The notes under the pieces were generated by a model. It was not told the origin of the DNA and did no database searches. It was given only the letters and a program-made list of their open reading frames with translations. Below, in pieces: positions 16,247 to 26,097 of a stretch of 64,000 bases of DNA. This DNA is from Rhodocytophaga aerolata. Lineage in GTDB: Bacteria > Bacteroidota > Bacteroidia > Cytophagales > 172606-1. Each line of letters begins with the position of its first letter. The stretch's first letter is position 1. The stretch covers positions 226,233-290,232 of the forward strand of contig NZ_JAUKPO010000008.1 in NCBI RefSeq assembly GCF_030503435.1, read 5' to 3'. Both the position numbers and the translations under genes were made by a program.

Positions 16247-18475
16247 CTAATTTGTGTGAATCTTCAATTTTGCGAAGCTTAATAATAAAGTTTTTTCGCC
16301 AACTTTTTCAAAATCTATCCTGGCTTTCTTGTCGTTTCCCTGCACTTCTACATCTTTTACTATACCAAATCCAAATTTAGGATGTTCTACTTTCATTCCC
16401 CCGGTAAGTTGAGAAGTATCGCTTGGTACAAAATCCTGCGAGGGCGTGTGTAGGTTAGCAGGCACCACGGTAGGTTTCCGGGGTGTCATACTTTTTACCA
16501 GGGTAGCAGCCGCCGCCTCCCGGCCGTTCAATGACTTATCCATGCGGATAAAAGCCGGATCAATTTCATTCAGAAAGCGGCTGGGTTCGCAGGTTTTTAA
16601 GCGGCCAAACTTATACCGGGTTTCTGCAAAGGCTAGTGTCAGTTTTTTTTCTGCTCGGGTAATGGCCACATAAAACAACCGCCTTTCCTCTTCCAGATCC
16701 GCCCGGCTGGCTAGCATCATCTGCGAAGGAAACAAATCTTCCTCCATACCTACAATATATACATGCTTAAATTCCAGGCCCTTAGCCGCATGTATTGTCA
16801 TTAACGTGATTTTGTCGGTATCGGTATCTTTTTCGTCGTCGGCACTGGTTAGTAGCGATACACTTTGCAGAAATGAACTCAGGGTTTTGTCTTCATTCTC
16901 CGGATTATCTACAAACTCTTTAATAGCGTTGAGTAATTCCTGCACGTTTTCGTAGCGGGCCAGGCCTTCTACCGTTTTATCTTCATGCAGGTCTTTCAGC
17001 AAACCGGAATTTTTGGCTACATGCGTAGCTGTTTCAAAAGCATCTTTCTGATTGGCAATTACTTTGAAGCTTTTGATCAGGGTAGAAAAATTATCAATGG
17101 GTGCCGCCAGCCTGCCAGGCATAAATTGCTGCACTTTGCTTACTACTTCCCATAAATTAATGTTATTCTCATCGGCAGTAACCACTATTTTAGCAACTGT
17201 ACTCTCACCTATGCCACGCTTAGGCAGGTTAATAATGCGTTTAAATGCCTCTTCGTCGTTCTGGTTTACAGTAAACCGCAAATAGGCGATCAGGTCTTTA
17301 ATTTCCTTCCGCTGGTAGAATGACACTCCACCAATAATCCGGTATTTGATATTACGCCGCCGCAAGGCTTCTTCAAAGGCACGTGACTGGGCATTGGTCC
17401 GGTAGAGAATAGCAAAATCACTGTTGCGGAGCGAATTGTTCATTTTCTCCTCAAAAATCGAATTGGCTATCAGGTTGCCTTCTTCATTATCCGATGAGGC
17501 TTTGATTAAATCAATCAGTGGGCCTTCTATATTCTCCGTCCAGACATTTTTGCGGAGCTGGGCTTTGTTTTTATTAATAACCGAATTGGCCGCTTTTACA
17601 ATATTCTGGGTAGAGCGGTAATTTTGCTCCAGCTTAATTACTTTCAGATCCGGATAATCCTTCTCAAAGTTGAGAATATTTTGAATGTCGGCTCCACGGA
17701 ATGCATAAATACTCTGTGCATCATCGCCTACCACACAAATATTCTGATGGACAGCGGCCAATTTGCGGGTAATGAGGTACTGCGAAATATTGGTATCCTG
17801 AAACTCATCTACCATTACATACTTAAACTTTTGCTGATATTTATTAAGCACCGCTACGTGGTCGCGGAAAAGCACATTGGTATTAAACAGCAGATCGTCG
17901 AAATCCATAGCATTAGATTTCCGCAGCCGGTCTTGATATATTTTATACAACCTGCCCATTTCCGGCATCCGGTTGGCCTCGTCATCCGCCTGGATAGTCG
18001 TATTCCGCAGGTATTCATTGACGGAAACCAGGCGGTTTTTGGCTCCGGAAATTCTGCCTAACACTCCGCCAACCCGGTATATTTTATCATCCAGGCTTAA
18101 TTCCTTCAAAATAGACCGGATCAGGGATTTGGAGTCGTCCGTATCGTAAATGGAAAAGTCTCTGGAATAGCCAATTTTATCTGCTTCTATACGCAGGATA
18201 CGGGCAAAAATAGAGTGAAACGTTCCCATCCACACATTTCTGGATTCGGTACCTACTACTTTCTCAATCCGCTGGCGCATTTCGGCGGCAGCTTTATTGG
18301 TAAAGGTTAGGGCCAGTATATTAAATGGGTCTACTCCATGGTAGATCAAATGGGCAATCCGGTAAGTAAGTACGCGTGTTTTACCTGAACCTGCGCCAGC
18401 GATAATCATTAAGGGGCCTTCTGTTTGCAGAACGGCTTCGCGCTGGGGTTCATTTAAGCCTTCTAAGTAGTCCAT
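16247..18475 (-). CDS. UvrD/PcrA-family ATP-dependent 3'-5' DNA helicase
   Basis: This superfamily 1A helicase of 742 residues acts in DNA repair and fork maintenance. Walker A GAGSGKT lies at 27-33, the Q-motif LNEPQREAV just before it, and then motif II (VDEFQDTN), motif III (VGDDAQSIYAFRGA), motif IV (LEQNYRS), motif V (MTIHAAKGLEFKHV) and motif VI (EERRLFYVAITRAEKKL). The C-terminal region ends in a Tudor-like domain (VEHPKFGFGIVKDVEVQGNDKKARIDFE), as in PcrA/UvrD. Length and motif order are complete. PcrA versus UvrD naming cannot be settled from sequence alone. It is encoded alone, downstream of a large palindrome. Confidence 0.93.
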   Translation of the reverse strand: MDYLEGLNEPQREAVLQTEGPLMIIAGAGSGKTRVLTYRIAHLIYHGVDPFNILALTFTNKAAAEMRQRIEKVVGTESRNVWMGTFHSIFARILRIEADKIGYSRDFSIYDTDDSKSLIRSILKELSLDDKIYRVGGVLGRISGAKNRLVSVNEYLRNTTIQADDEANRMPEMGRLYKIYQDRLRKSNAMDFDDLLFNTNVLFRDHVAVLNKYQQKFKYVMVDEFQDTNISQYLITRKLAAVHQNICVVGDDAQSIYAFRGADIQNILNFEKDYPDLKVIKLEQNYRSTQNIVKAANSVINKNKAQLRKNVWTENIEGPLIDLIKASSDNEEGNLIANSIFEEKMNNSLRNSDFAILYRTNAQSRAFEEALRRRNIKYRIIGGVSFYQRKEIKDLIAYLRFTVNQNDEEAFKRIINLPKRGIGESTVAKIVVTADENNINLWEVVSKVQQFMPGRLAAPIDNFSTLIKSFKVIANQKDAFETATHVAKNSGLLKDLHEDKTVEGLARYENVQELLNAIKEFVDNPENEDKTLSSFLQSVSLLTSADDEKDTDTDKITLMTIHAAKGLEFKHVYIVGMEEDLFPSQMMLASRADLEEERRLFYVAITRAEKKLTLAFAETRYKFGRLKTCEPSRFLNEIDPAFIRMDKSLNGREAAAATLVKSMTPRKPTVVPANLHTPSQDFVPSDTSQLTGGMKVEHPKFGFGIVKDVEVQGNDKKARIDFEKVGEKTLLLSFAKLKIHTN

Positions 18476-18566
18476 GCTGCTCTCTGTCTCTGTAAAATGA
18501 GGTGCAAGTTAACACTTAATCGGGAAGTATAGGATAGCTGTTGGGAAGAAAATTGCAGTCCACACC

Positions 18567-18605
18567 ACGAAATCTGGTAGCGTTTCCGAAACTGCCAGAT
18601 TTCGT
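18567..18605. repeat. Nested 39-bp palindrome
   Basis: Perfect 11-bp arms ACGAAATCTGG (18567-18577) and CCAGATTTCGT (18595-18605) enclose a second small inverted repeat, GTTTC (18582-18586) and GAAAC (18588-18592). It lies between the isomerase stop and the helicase start, both on the minus strand. There is no T-tract on either side. It may act as a terminator or be a copy of a dispersed palindromic element. Confidence 0.6.
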
Positions 18606-18630
18606 AGAGAAGGCAAGCTAGTAGTACTCA

Positions 18631-19791
18631 TTATACAGTTACAGTTCTCTTCTGTAGCTCTTCCATTGTCACTATTGGAATATCCTTGCTAGCTGCTTCT
18701 TTCAATGGCTTTTCAGTTGTTCTATTATACTGATAGCCATTGTCTGCCAGTGGCCATAACATAGGTGACAGGAAATATATGGTAGCTTTGAAACCTTGCA
18801 CAATGGCTCCCAGGTTATCTGTACCTTTGGAATTATTGGCTTCATTTTCCATCTCAAAAGCTCCGGTAAATCCTTTTTCGTTGAGTGTATCTACAAAAGC
18901 CCGCCAGTCCATGCTGTCGGAGCCGCCAAAGCCGGGCATCATGGCTTCGTAGTTATGGCGGTCCCAGCTATGAGAAGGAATAGGTACGCCTGCTTGTTGT
19001 GCTAAGGCTGGGTTTACTGTCTGCATTGGGTACATGCTCCCCCAATAGGTACGCACTTGGTTTTGCAGATTACGGGTAGCTTTTACATGGATTCGGTGCA
19101 GCCGCTTCATATCAGTAGCCTGAATAACATCCACCGGATTGGTATGCTGCCATACATCGTGCGAAGGGTCATAGATTTCGCCATGGGCCTTACTGGGAAT
19201 AAGCGTATACATCAGTTTACGGGCCGCCAGTACACCAGTCAGGTTATTAAAAGTACTGGTATACCCTTCAGGCCGCCAGCCTTCCATGGGGCAATTTTCA
19301 TACAATAGGGTTACTCCCAGATCTTCGGCATATTGGATAATGGGTTTAAATACTTTTACATATTCATCCAGATTTTTCTGGAAACCGCCTTCTTGTACAC
19401 CTAATTCATGGTTGTAGCCTACAAAGGTGCCCACTGTTACGCCATTTTCATTACCTCCCAGCAAGTGAGCCATCCGGATTAAACGCAGCAGATGGTCCTG
19501 ATTTTTGCGCCTTTCTGCTGGGTCGCCTCCAATCAGATTTTCGAAAGCTCCAATAGATAATTTTAATCCAGCTTTGTTAAACGCTTCTATTACCTGGCGG
19601 GCACTTTCCAGGGTGAAGTTTTCATAATTTAGGTGGGTAGCTACGTGATCTTTGCGGGTACCATCGTGGCGGAACACACACAGGTCTATGCCTTGTGCAC
19701 CCATTTCTTTGGTTTTTTCTATGATTTCGGGTAACTGTAGCTTTTTAAAAGCAGAACTCATTACCCAGATGGGGTTGTTCAGGGGTTGCAT
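18631..19791 (-). CDS. Sugar phosphate isomerase/epimerase-family TIM barrel
   Basis: This 386-residue protein of the xylose isomerase-like TIM-barrel family has no signal peptide. Features include MSSAFKKLQLPEIIEKTKEMGAQGIDLCV, LLYENCPMEGW with a probable metal-binding Glu, YDPSHDVWQ, RLHRIHVKATR and GAFEMENEAN near the C-terminus, which fit the metal-binding strands of the fold. It is longer than the exported relative at 4481-5320. The substrate is unknown. Bacteroidota use such proteins in catabolism of inositols, keto-sugars and rare sugars. It lies between priA and the helicase gene, with no catabolic neighbour. Confidence 0.85.
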   Translation of the reverse strand: MQPLNNPIWVMSSAFKKLQLPEIIEKTKEMGAQGIDLCVFRHDGTRKDHVATHLNYENFTLESARQVIEAFNKAGLKLSIGAFENLIGGDPAERRKNQDHLLRLIRMAHLLGGNENGVTVGTFVGYNHELGVQEGGFQKNLDEYVKVFKPIIQYAEDLGVTLLYENCPMEGWRPEGYTSTFNNLTGVLAARKLMYTLIPSKAHGEIYDPSHDVWQHTNPVDVIQATDMKRLHRIHVKATRNLQNQVRTYWGSMYPMQTVNPALAQQAGVPIPSHSWDRHNYEAMMPGFGGSDSMDWRAFVDTLNEKGFTGAFEMENEANNSKGTDNLGAIVQGFKATIYFLSPMLWPLADNGYQYNRTTEKPLKEAASKDIPIVTMEELQKRTVTV

Positions 19792-19870
19792 ATGTATAAG
19801 GTGTTTATTTTACTATCGGTTTCCAATATAAAGGATATAATTTCACACGGATATACTATAGAAATATCTC

Positions 19871-22381
19871 TTATAACGGATCTACATCCGCTACGATGGT
19901 TACCTGGCGGAATTCTTTCTGCGTACATACCTCCTGCATTTCATTCCGGATCATCTCTTTTACGGCTTTCAGGTTAATGTTGTCCTTCTCAAGTTTAATA
20001 ATAATATCTTTTAAATACTGGTTCCGGATGCGGTTTACCACAGGTGACTCTGGTCCAAGTACTCGATTCATCCCTAGTTTTTCTAATAAACGGCCAGCTA
20101 ATACAGCAGCTGCTTTTTCGGCCAAGGTATGCTGCACATGCTTCACGGTGAGGCGGATCATGCGGCAAAAGGGCGGATAGTTATATTTTTTCCGGTCATG
20201 CATTTCCTTCTCATATAAGCCGGTATAATTTCCATCAATCACATTTTGCAAAAGAGGTTGTCCGGCATTAGCGGTCTGGATAATTACTTTACCCCGCTTA
20301 TCGCGCCTGCCGGCCCGGCCGCTTACCTGGGTAATAAGTTGGAAAGCCCGTTCATGGGAGCGGAAATCCGGGAAGTTGATAATGCGGTCAGCATCGAAAA
20401 TACCTACCAGGCTTACTCTTTCAAAATCCAGTCCTTTACTAACCATTTGTGTACCGATGAGTACATCAGTTTGCCCGGCTTCAAAGGCTTCAATAATTTG
20501 CTGATAGGCATTCTTCTTCCGCGTAGTATCCAGGTCCATGCGGCCCAGGCGGGAATGAGGTAGCAATAGTTGCAGTTCATCTTCTATTTTTTCGGTACCA
20601 TAGCCCATGGTCAGAATTTTTGTAGAACCGCAGGCTGGGCAAACGGCCGGCGACTTTTCTGTATGTCCACAGTAATGGCAACGCAGTTCATGGTTATGCA
20701 AGTGATACGTCATGCTGACAGCACAATTCTGGCACTGAGCAATCCAGTTGCATTCTTCACAGGCAATATAGGGTGCATAGCCTCTCCTATTCTGAAATAA
20801 GATAGACTGCTGCCGGTTTTCCATGTTCTGCCGCAGTTCCTCAATCAGCACCGTAGAAAAATTGTTTTTGATCTTTTTCATCCGACGTTCCATGCGGGTA
20901 TCAACCAGTACAATCTCTGGCAGCTGAGCTTCACCAAACCGTTTATCTAACTTTACAAACCCATACTTACTTGTTCTGGCATGATAGTATGACTCGAACG
21001 AAGGTGTAGCGGAACCCAGTAACACTTTGCCATATTGTTTTTTAGCCACCATCAACGCTACATCTCTGGCATTATACCTGGGAGCCGGATCATGCTGTTT
21101 ATAGGATGTTTCGTGTTCTTCGTCTACGACAATCAGCCCTAAATTATCGAATGGCAGAAAGATGGCTGAACGCACGCCGATTACAAAGGAATATTGCCCA
21201 TTCAGTACGCCTTTCCAGATTTCTACCCGTTCGTTATCCGAAAACTTGGAGTGATAGATGCCCATGCTGTCGCCGAATATTTTTCGAAGCCGGTTCACCA
21301 TCTGGGTAGTCAGGGCAATTTCCGGTAGCAGGTATAATACTTGAGATCCGCTATCTAATACCTGCTTGATAAGTTCAATGTAAATTTCTGTTTTACCGCT
21401 GCCAGTGATGCCATGCAACAGCACTGTATCTTTTGTTTTAAACCACTGCAGGATCTCATCTGCTGCTTGCCGCTGCGTATCTGTCAGCTTCAGCTGGTAG
21501 TTTTCTACCGGACTCCCCTCTTCGAAGCGGGAAACAATTATTTCAAATTCTTCAACAATTTTATTCTTGATCAGCGTCTTCAGTGAAGAAGCAGAAGCAT
21601 CGTCCTGGGTTAGCAAACTTTTATCTACGCCCTCTTTATTAACAACCGGATTGCTCAGCACAGGTACTAGTTGTAAGTACTTTAACAGAATATTGAGTTG
21701 CTTAGGCTTTTTGTCCAGTATCTGGAAGAGAGCTTGTAGATTGTCCCGTTGTTCATAGATCTCTAGCAGGCGTATTTTCTTTACAATCTTGGGCTTATAC
21801 TTTTCCTTTACCTCTTCTATAATAATAATGGCTTGTTTGGCAATCAGGGACTTTACAATTTTATACAAATGCTTTTGCCCTACCAGACTTGCCGCCTCTT
21901 CATACGACAGGGATTGCTTTTTTTTAATGGTTTCCAACAACAAATGTTCCGTATCAGACAGAGGTATACTGCTATCAAAATCCGGATTATACTGCAAATG
22001 CGATTCACTGCTGATCTTCATGCCAGAGGGTAAAGCGGCATTCAATACTTCTCCTATACAGCACATGTAATAATCAGCCATCCAGGAAAACAGCTCCAAC
22101 TGATGGCCGGTAACCATGGGGTGTTCGTCGAGCAGTTCCAGTAAGTATTTGGCAGGGTATTTTTCCGGAGGTGTTTGATGGATTTTGGCAATTACTGCCG
22201 TAAGCACACGGCTTTTCCCAAACTGTACAATTATCCTGGCACCCACCTTAACAAGTTCATTCAGCTCAAGCGGTACCCGGTATGTATATAAATTCGGCAC
22301 TGATACAGGCAAAATCACATCGACAAATAGAGTAGTCCGGTTCTCGTCGGGGAGCAATGATACTTGTGGCAGATCTGTCAT
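19871..22381 (-). CDS. priA: Primosomal replication restart helicase PriA
   Basis: PriA reloads the replisome at stalled forks. Starting at ATG 22381 (MTDLPQ; 22384 is the adjacent ATG) gives 836 residues; the frame extends to 22453. The N-terminal DNA-binding domain (VDVILPVSVPNLYTYRVP) is followed by the helicase Walker A GITGSGKT near 325, VDEEHETSYKQ as motif II, and LLGSATPSFES as motif III. The zinc cluster is complete: CEECNWIAQCQNC...CHYCGH...CPACGS. Motifs V and VI (GTQMVSKGLDFERVSLVGI; QVSGRAGR) are present. It is divergent from the TPR lipoprotein gene. Confidence 0.95.
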   Translation of the reverse strand: MTDLPQVSLLPDENRTTLFVDVILPVSVPNLYTYRVPLELNELVKVGARIIVQFGKSRVLTAVIAKIHQTPPEKYPAKYLLELLDEHPMVTGHQLELFSWMADYYMCCIGEVLNAALPSGMKISSESHLQYNPDFDSSIPLSDTEHLLLETIKKKQSLSYEEAASLVGQKHLYKIVKSLIAKQAIIIIEEVKEKYKPKIVKKIRLLEIYEQRDNLQALFQILDKKPKQLNILLKYLQLVPVLSNPVVNKEGVDKSLLTQDDASASSLKTLIKNKIVEEFEIIVSRFEEGSPVENYQLKLTDTQRQAADEILQWFKTKDTVLLHGITGSGKTEIYIELIKQVLDSGSQVLYLLPEIALTTQMVNRLRKIFGDSMGIYHSKFSDNERVEIWKGVLNGQYSFVIGVRSAIFLPFDNLGLIVVDEEHETSYKQHDPAPRYNARDVALMVAKKQYGKVLLGSATPSFESYYHARTSKYGFVKLDKRFGEAQLPEIVLVDTRMERRMKKIKNNFSTVLIEELRQNMENRQQSILFQNRRGYAPYIACEECNWIAQCQNCAVSMTYHLHNHELRCHYCGHTEKSPAVCPACGSTKILTMGYGTEKIEDELQLLLPHSRLGRMDLDTTRKKNAYQQIIEAFEAGQTDVLIGTQMVSKGLDFERVSLVGIFDADRIINFPDFRSHERAFQLITQVSGRAGRRDKRGKVIIQTANAGQPLLQNVIDGNYTGLYEKEMHDRKKYNYPPFCRMIRLTVKHVQHTLAEKAAAVLAGRLLEKLGMNRVLGPESPVVNRIRNQYLKDIIIKLEKDNINLKAVKEMIRNEMQEVCTQKEFRQVTIVADVDPL

Positions 22382-22634
22382 CATAGTTAGGTATGGCAAT
22401 TTACAGAGAAAACCTGTACCACTAATGTTAAATTTTTTAACCCCTTCATACACTGTTAATTAAATTTATGCATGATAATTTGCTCTACCCAATGTGAAAG
22501 CGGGCAGCGTACAGATAAAATAAAAGCAAATTAAACAGTTGATTTTTAAAGCTTTACCTAATACATTTGTCTATATCTACAGGTTTATTGCTTTTTCCCT
22601 GTCACAATTAATACATATTACGACCCCTACCCCC

Positions 22635-24434
22635 ATGAAACCACGTTCCCTCCTTTTCGCCTTAGTTCTCTACAGCTGCCTGGCTGCTTGTTCCATTAAA
22701 ACAAGTATAGACGAGTCTGCACTTCCCGGCTTCAGTAGTATAACTTTTATCAGCTTACCTAGGCTAGCTGCTGAGTCTACAAAAGCTGCTTTACCTGGCA
22801 ATTGGCCACCGGCAGATCCCGGAAATTTTTGCAGTTCACCAGTATCCTTTGCCAGACAAGTAACCGATACTGTGGGGCCCGTGCCTCCGCTATTCGATAA
22901 ACTTGGTACTCTCCAACACACCATCAGTACACAATCTTCGCAGGCACAAACCTATTTTAATCAGGGATTGCGGCTTATTTACGGGTTTAATCATTACGAA
23001 GCTCACCGGTCATTCATGGAAGCTGCCCGGCTTGATCCTGGTTGTGCTATGGCCTACTGGGGACAAGCTTTAGCTCTGGCGCCTAATATCAACTCTCCTA
23101 TAAATGAGGAAAGAAGTCAGATGGGGTACGAAGCTATTCAAAAAGCCTTGTCGCTGAAAGCAAAAGCCTCTGCCAAAGAGAAAGCCTATATAGAGGCAAT
23201 GGCCAAACGTTTCAGCAATAATGCAGCTATACCACAAAGCCAGTTGGATTCTGCGTATGCTGTGGCCATGGGTAAACTGGCAGGAAAATATCCGAATGAT
23301 CCGGATGCTGGTACTTTGTATGCCGATGCTTTAATGAACCGCAAACCCTGGGATTACTGGACTAAAGAAAGCCTGCCCAGACCGGGAATAGCACAAGCCA
23401 TTACTACGCTGGAAGCTGTAATTAAACGGTTTCCTGACCATCCTGGTGCTCACCATCTATATATCCATGTGGTAGAGGCCTCTAACAATCCTGACCGGGC
23501 GGTACCTAGTGCTGACCGGCTGGCCGCATTAATGCCAGGCTCCGGGCATCTGGTACATATGCCTGCCCATATTTACTTGCGGGTGGGCCGCTATGCAGAT
23601 GCCCGGCAGACCAATATCCGCGCAGTAGAAGTAGACGAAGAGTATATTTCACAGTATATGGCTCAGGGAGAATATCCAACGGGGTATTACCCACATAATA
23701 TTCATTTTATATGGGCAGCAGCAGCTATGGAGGGAAACAGCCGGGTAGCCATTGAAATGGCCCGTAAAACAGCCTCCAGAGCTAACCCGGCTTTAATAGA
23801 AGAAATGCCTTTTCTACAGAATTTTCATGTCTTGCCCCTCTTCGCTTATTTACGGTTCGGCAAGTGGAATGAAATACTTACCGAACCATATCCGGGTAAA
23901 AAGTTAAAACATGCTGCTGCTATGTGGCATTATGCCAGAGGGATGGCTTATATAGCCAAAGGGCAGATAGGCCAGGCACAAAAGCAATTAGCTACTTTAG
24001 ATTCTTTACGTAACGATACAACCTATAGCACTATATTCGCATCTCAAAATCCTACTTCTAGCTTGTTGCCTATTGCTTATAAAGTACTAGCCGGAGAGAT
24101 AGCGGCCAAAAAGAAACAATACACAGAAGCAATTACATTACTAAAAGAGGCTGTGCAACTGGAAGACGATCTGAAGTATGATGAACCCCGCTCCTGGCCA
24201 CAGCCTGTGCGGCATAGTTTGGGTGCCGTACTTTTGGATGCCGGCTTAGCTTCAGAAGCAGAAAAAGTATATTTGAAAGACCTGGAAATCCACCGGGAAA
24301 ATGGCTGGTCGTTAGTAGGCTTACAACAAAGCTTGCATAAACAAGGTAAAGAAGCCGATGCTACTGCCTTAGAGCAACAAATTAAGCAGGCATGGAACGG
24401 AGCCGACGTTCAGTTAACAGCTTCCAGATTCTAG
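22635..24434 (+). CDS. TPR-repeat lipoprotein
   Basis: From ATG 22635 (MKPRSLLF) the protein has 599 residues and a lipoprotein signal with lipobox LAAC. The frame reaches 22539, but the extra 32 residues would bury the signal. TPR-like helical pairs run through the whole mature part: SQAQTYFNQGLRLIYGFNHYEAHRSFMEAARLDPGCAMAYWGQALALAPN at its start, a central HLVHMPAHIYLRVGRYADARQTN, and several C-terminal pairs. The GFNHYEA and MAYWG patterns are typical of a widespread family of tetratricopeptide proteins of unknown role. It is probably attached to the outer membrane and binds protein partners. The gene appears monocistronic. Confidence 0.8.
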   Translation: MKPRSLLFALVLYSCLAACSIKTSIDESALPGFSSITFISLPRLAAESTKAALPGNWPPADPGNFCSSPVSFARQVTDTVGPVPPLFDKLGTLQHTISTQSSQAQTYFNQGLRLIYGFNHYEAHRSFMEAARLDPGCAMAYWGQALALAPNINSPINEERSQMGYEAIQKALSLKAKASAKEKAYIEAMAKRFSNNAAIPQSQLDSAYAVAMGKLAGKYPNDPDAGTLYADALMNRKPWDYWTKESLPRPGIAQAITTLEAVIKRFPDHPGAHHLYIHVVEASNNPDRAVPSADRLAALMPGSGHLVHMPAHIYLRVGRYADARQTNIRAVEVDEEYISQYMAQGEYPTGYYPHNIHFIWAAAAMEGNSRVAIEMARKTASRANPALIEEMPFLQNFHVLPLFAYLRFGKWNEILTEPYPGKKLKHAAAMWHYARGMAYIAKGQIGQAQKQLATLDSLRNDTTYSTIFASQNPTSSLLPIAYKVLAGEIAAKKKQYTEAITLLKEAVQLEDDLKYDEPRSWPQPVRHSLGAVLLDAGLASEAEKVYLKDLEIHRENGWSLVGLQQSLHKQGKEADATALEQQIKQAWNGADVQLTASRF

Positions 24435-25027
24435 CAAATACCGGAAATATATTTCTCCTGTTCCTGATTGCTGGTAGAGCAGGTGAACGCTTGTCTCTCT
24501 TCAAGTATAATGATTGATTAGTTACTATTGCATTAGTAACACACACTTCTGCCTGTTTTGCTATTCCCCATAACTTGGCTGCTTGCCTTCTGTATAAGGT
24601 TTAGCTGACAACAATGGAAAAACCTACTGATAAGCTTCTTAAAAAAGAAAGATTACGCACAATAATTGCTTTATTCCTCTAAAACACATGCGTACCAGAT
24701 TTGCATAAAAATAACATCAATTTCTCTGAAAAAAATCAAAAAAAATTACAAAAAAGGGTTTACTAATCTTATAAAAGCAGTATTAAAGGTTACAAAGCAG
24801 ACGTAAGAAGAAGCCGAAAAATAAAAATTTTGTAAATCAACAATTGAGAACTAGCAAAAAAAAGTATATATTACATTCGAGATATTTTACCTCAAATGTT
24901 TGATAGTCAGAAAATTATTAACTCAAAACAGAAAGCAGTAACTTACCCCTATCAGTGTTTTTAGCCTGGAATAAAGATCAAATTTTATATAAACACAACT
25001 ATAGTTTCACTCAAAACTTAAATACAT
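24435..25027. other. Long AT-rich intergenic region
   Basis: These 593 bp carry no supported gene. The stretch 24720-24900 is very A-rich on the plus strand. An imperfect inverted repeat, ACATTCGAG (24873-24881) and CTCAAATGT (24891-24899), could be an operator or part of an RNA leader of the downstream gene. I see no consensus TAnnTTTG element. A long untranslated leader is possible. Confidence 0.4.
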
Positions 25028-25420
25028 ATGAACCTCTCATTAACTATGGAAAAAATTGCGGATGAAATCAATGGAAAATTCCTTGAGTATTCAGCCGAGA
25101 ACACCATCATTACTGTACCAGTTACCAGATACCGTTACCAGAATGTAACCGGATACCTGATCAACAGGAATAATGTAAAAGTGGTAGAGTTTATGTCCAG
25201 AATCTGTGAACTGAACGAAAGTATTGACCACAAAGCTATGTTAGAACTTAACCAGGAGTTGTTCTACAGCAAAGTAGTAATCCATGAAGGATACCTGAAA
25301 GTAGCTGCCGCCGCTTTATTAGATCATTGTACAGAGCAGTTAATCAAAGATATGATCCTAGAGGTAGCGAAAGTAGCGGATGAGTTAGAGCACGAACTTG
25401 TTGGAGCAGATATCAACTAA
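25028..25420 (+). CDS. Small protein, possible YbjN/type III chaperone-like fold
   Basis: This 130-residue soluble acidic protein has the pattern of one helix, a five-stranded sheet (NTIITVPVTRYRYQNVTGYLINRNNVKVVEFMSRIC), a middle helix with LELNQELFYSKVVIHEGYLKVAAAA, and a C-terminal helix (MILEVAKVADELEHEL). That order and the 'LELN..L.Y.KV...G.L.V' stretch recall the YbjN/CesT-like chaperone fold. I offer this as a fold guess only. It is preceded by a long AT-rich region and followed by a strong terminator, so it is probably a well-expressed single gene. Confidence 0.65.
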   Translation: MNLSLTMEKIADEINGKFLEYSAENTIITVPVTRYRYQNVTGYLINRNNVKVVEFMSRICELNESIDHKAMLELNQELFYSKVVIHEGYLKVAAAALLDHCTEQLIKDMILEVAKVADELEHELVGADIN

Positions 25421-25507
25421 TAGTTATTAGCTTTAGTGTTTCATTAATTTAGTATGCACACTTAACTCATACCCTATTGATATAAACTTTACAAATATTT
25501 ACCCTTC

Positions 25508-25547
25508 AAATCCATATTCTTAAACAAAGAGTATGGATTTTTTCTTT
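25508..25547 (+). terminator. Intrinsic terminator
   Basis: Arms AAATCCATA (25508-25516) and TATGGATTT (25532-25540) are perfect over nine bases and extend inward with G-T pairs. A T-rich run follows. It lies about 90 bp after the preceding gene on the plus strand. Confidence 0.8.
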
Positions 25548-25575
25548 TATTCAGATTAGTAATTATATTGACCAA

Positions 25576-25615
25576 AAAACCGCATTTTTAAATATTTTAC
25601 TAAAACCGCATTTTT
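25576..25615 (+). repeat. Tandem 14-bp direct repeat before osmC-like gene
   Basis: AAAACCGCATTTTT occurs at 25576-25589 and again at 25602-25615, with 26 bp between copy starts. The second copy abuts the ATG of the OsmC-family gene. The spacing of about two and a half helical turns and the position over the expected promoter and start make it a candidate regulator-binding site. Confidence 0.55.
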
Positions 25616-25616
25616 T

Positions 25617-26042
25617 ATGAAAAGAACAGCATCAGCCGTATGGCATGGCACCGGTAAAGAAGGAAAAGGTAATTTAACTACTCCGAGTGGTGTACTAAAT
25701 AATACAGCTTACTCATTTCATACCCGCTTTGAACAAGGTACTGGCACCAACCCTGAAGAACTGATTGCAGCAGCGCATGCCGGATGTTTTAATATGGCAC
25801 TCTCGTTTATGCTGAATGGCGAAGGATTTACTGCCGATAGCTTAAATACTACGGCTAACCTGACCATGGAAAATAAAGATGGCGGTTGGTCTATAACCGC
25901 TATCCACCTGGACCTGAAGGGAAAAGTACCAAACATTGACCAAGCTAAGTTTGAAGAATTGGCTAACAAAGCAAAAGCCGGATGCCCGGTTTCCAGAGTG
26001 TTGAATGCCAATATTACCATGACTGCTAAGCTAGAAGCCTAA
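25617..26042 (+). CDS. OsmC/Ohr-family peroxiredoxin
   Basis: This 141-residue protein of the OsmC/Ohr family reduces organic hydroperoxides with a pair of reactive cysteines. Cys57 in HAGCFNMAL and Cys123 in AGCPVSRVL are the two expected catalytic residues. The N-terminal strand, with SAVWHGTGKEGKGNLTTPSG, and the segment TNPEELIAAAHAGC match the OsmC rather than the Ohr subgroup. Enzymes of this type use lipoyl or thiol reductants in the cytoplasm. The gene stands alone, with a direct repeat in front and a hairpin behind, consistent with stress control. Confidence 0.9.
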   Translation: MKRTASAVWHGTGKEGKGNLTTPSGVLNNTAYSFHTRFEQGTGTNPEELIAAAHAGCFNMALSFMLNGEGFTADSLNTTANLTMENKDGGWSITAIHLDLKGKVPNIDQAKFEELANKAKAGCPVSRVLNANITMTAKLEA

Positions 26043-26053
26043 GCAAAGAAAAT

Positions 26054-26097
26054 AAAGGGCCAAGAGTAGATAGATCTATATTACACTCTGGCCCTTT
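26054..26097 (+). terminator. Intrinsic terminator-like hairpin
   Basis: AAAGGGCC (26054-26061) pairs with GGCCCTTT (26090-26097), and AGAGT/ACTCT extends the stem past a single bulged A. It lies about 12 bp after the OsmC stop. The T-run is short. Confidence 0.65.
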
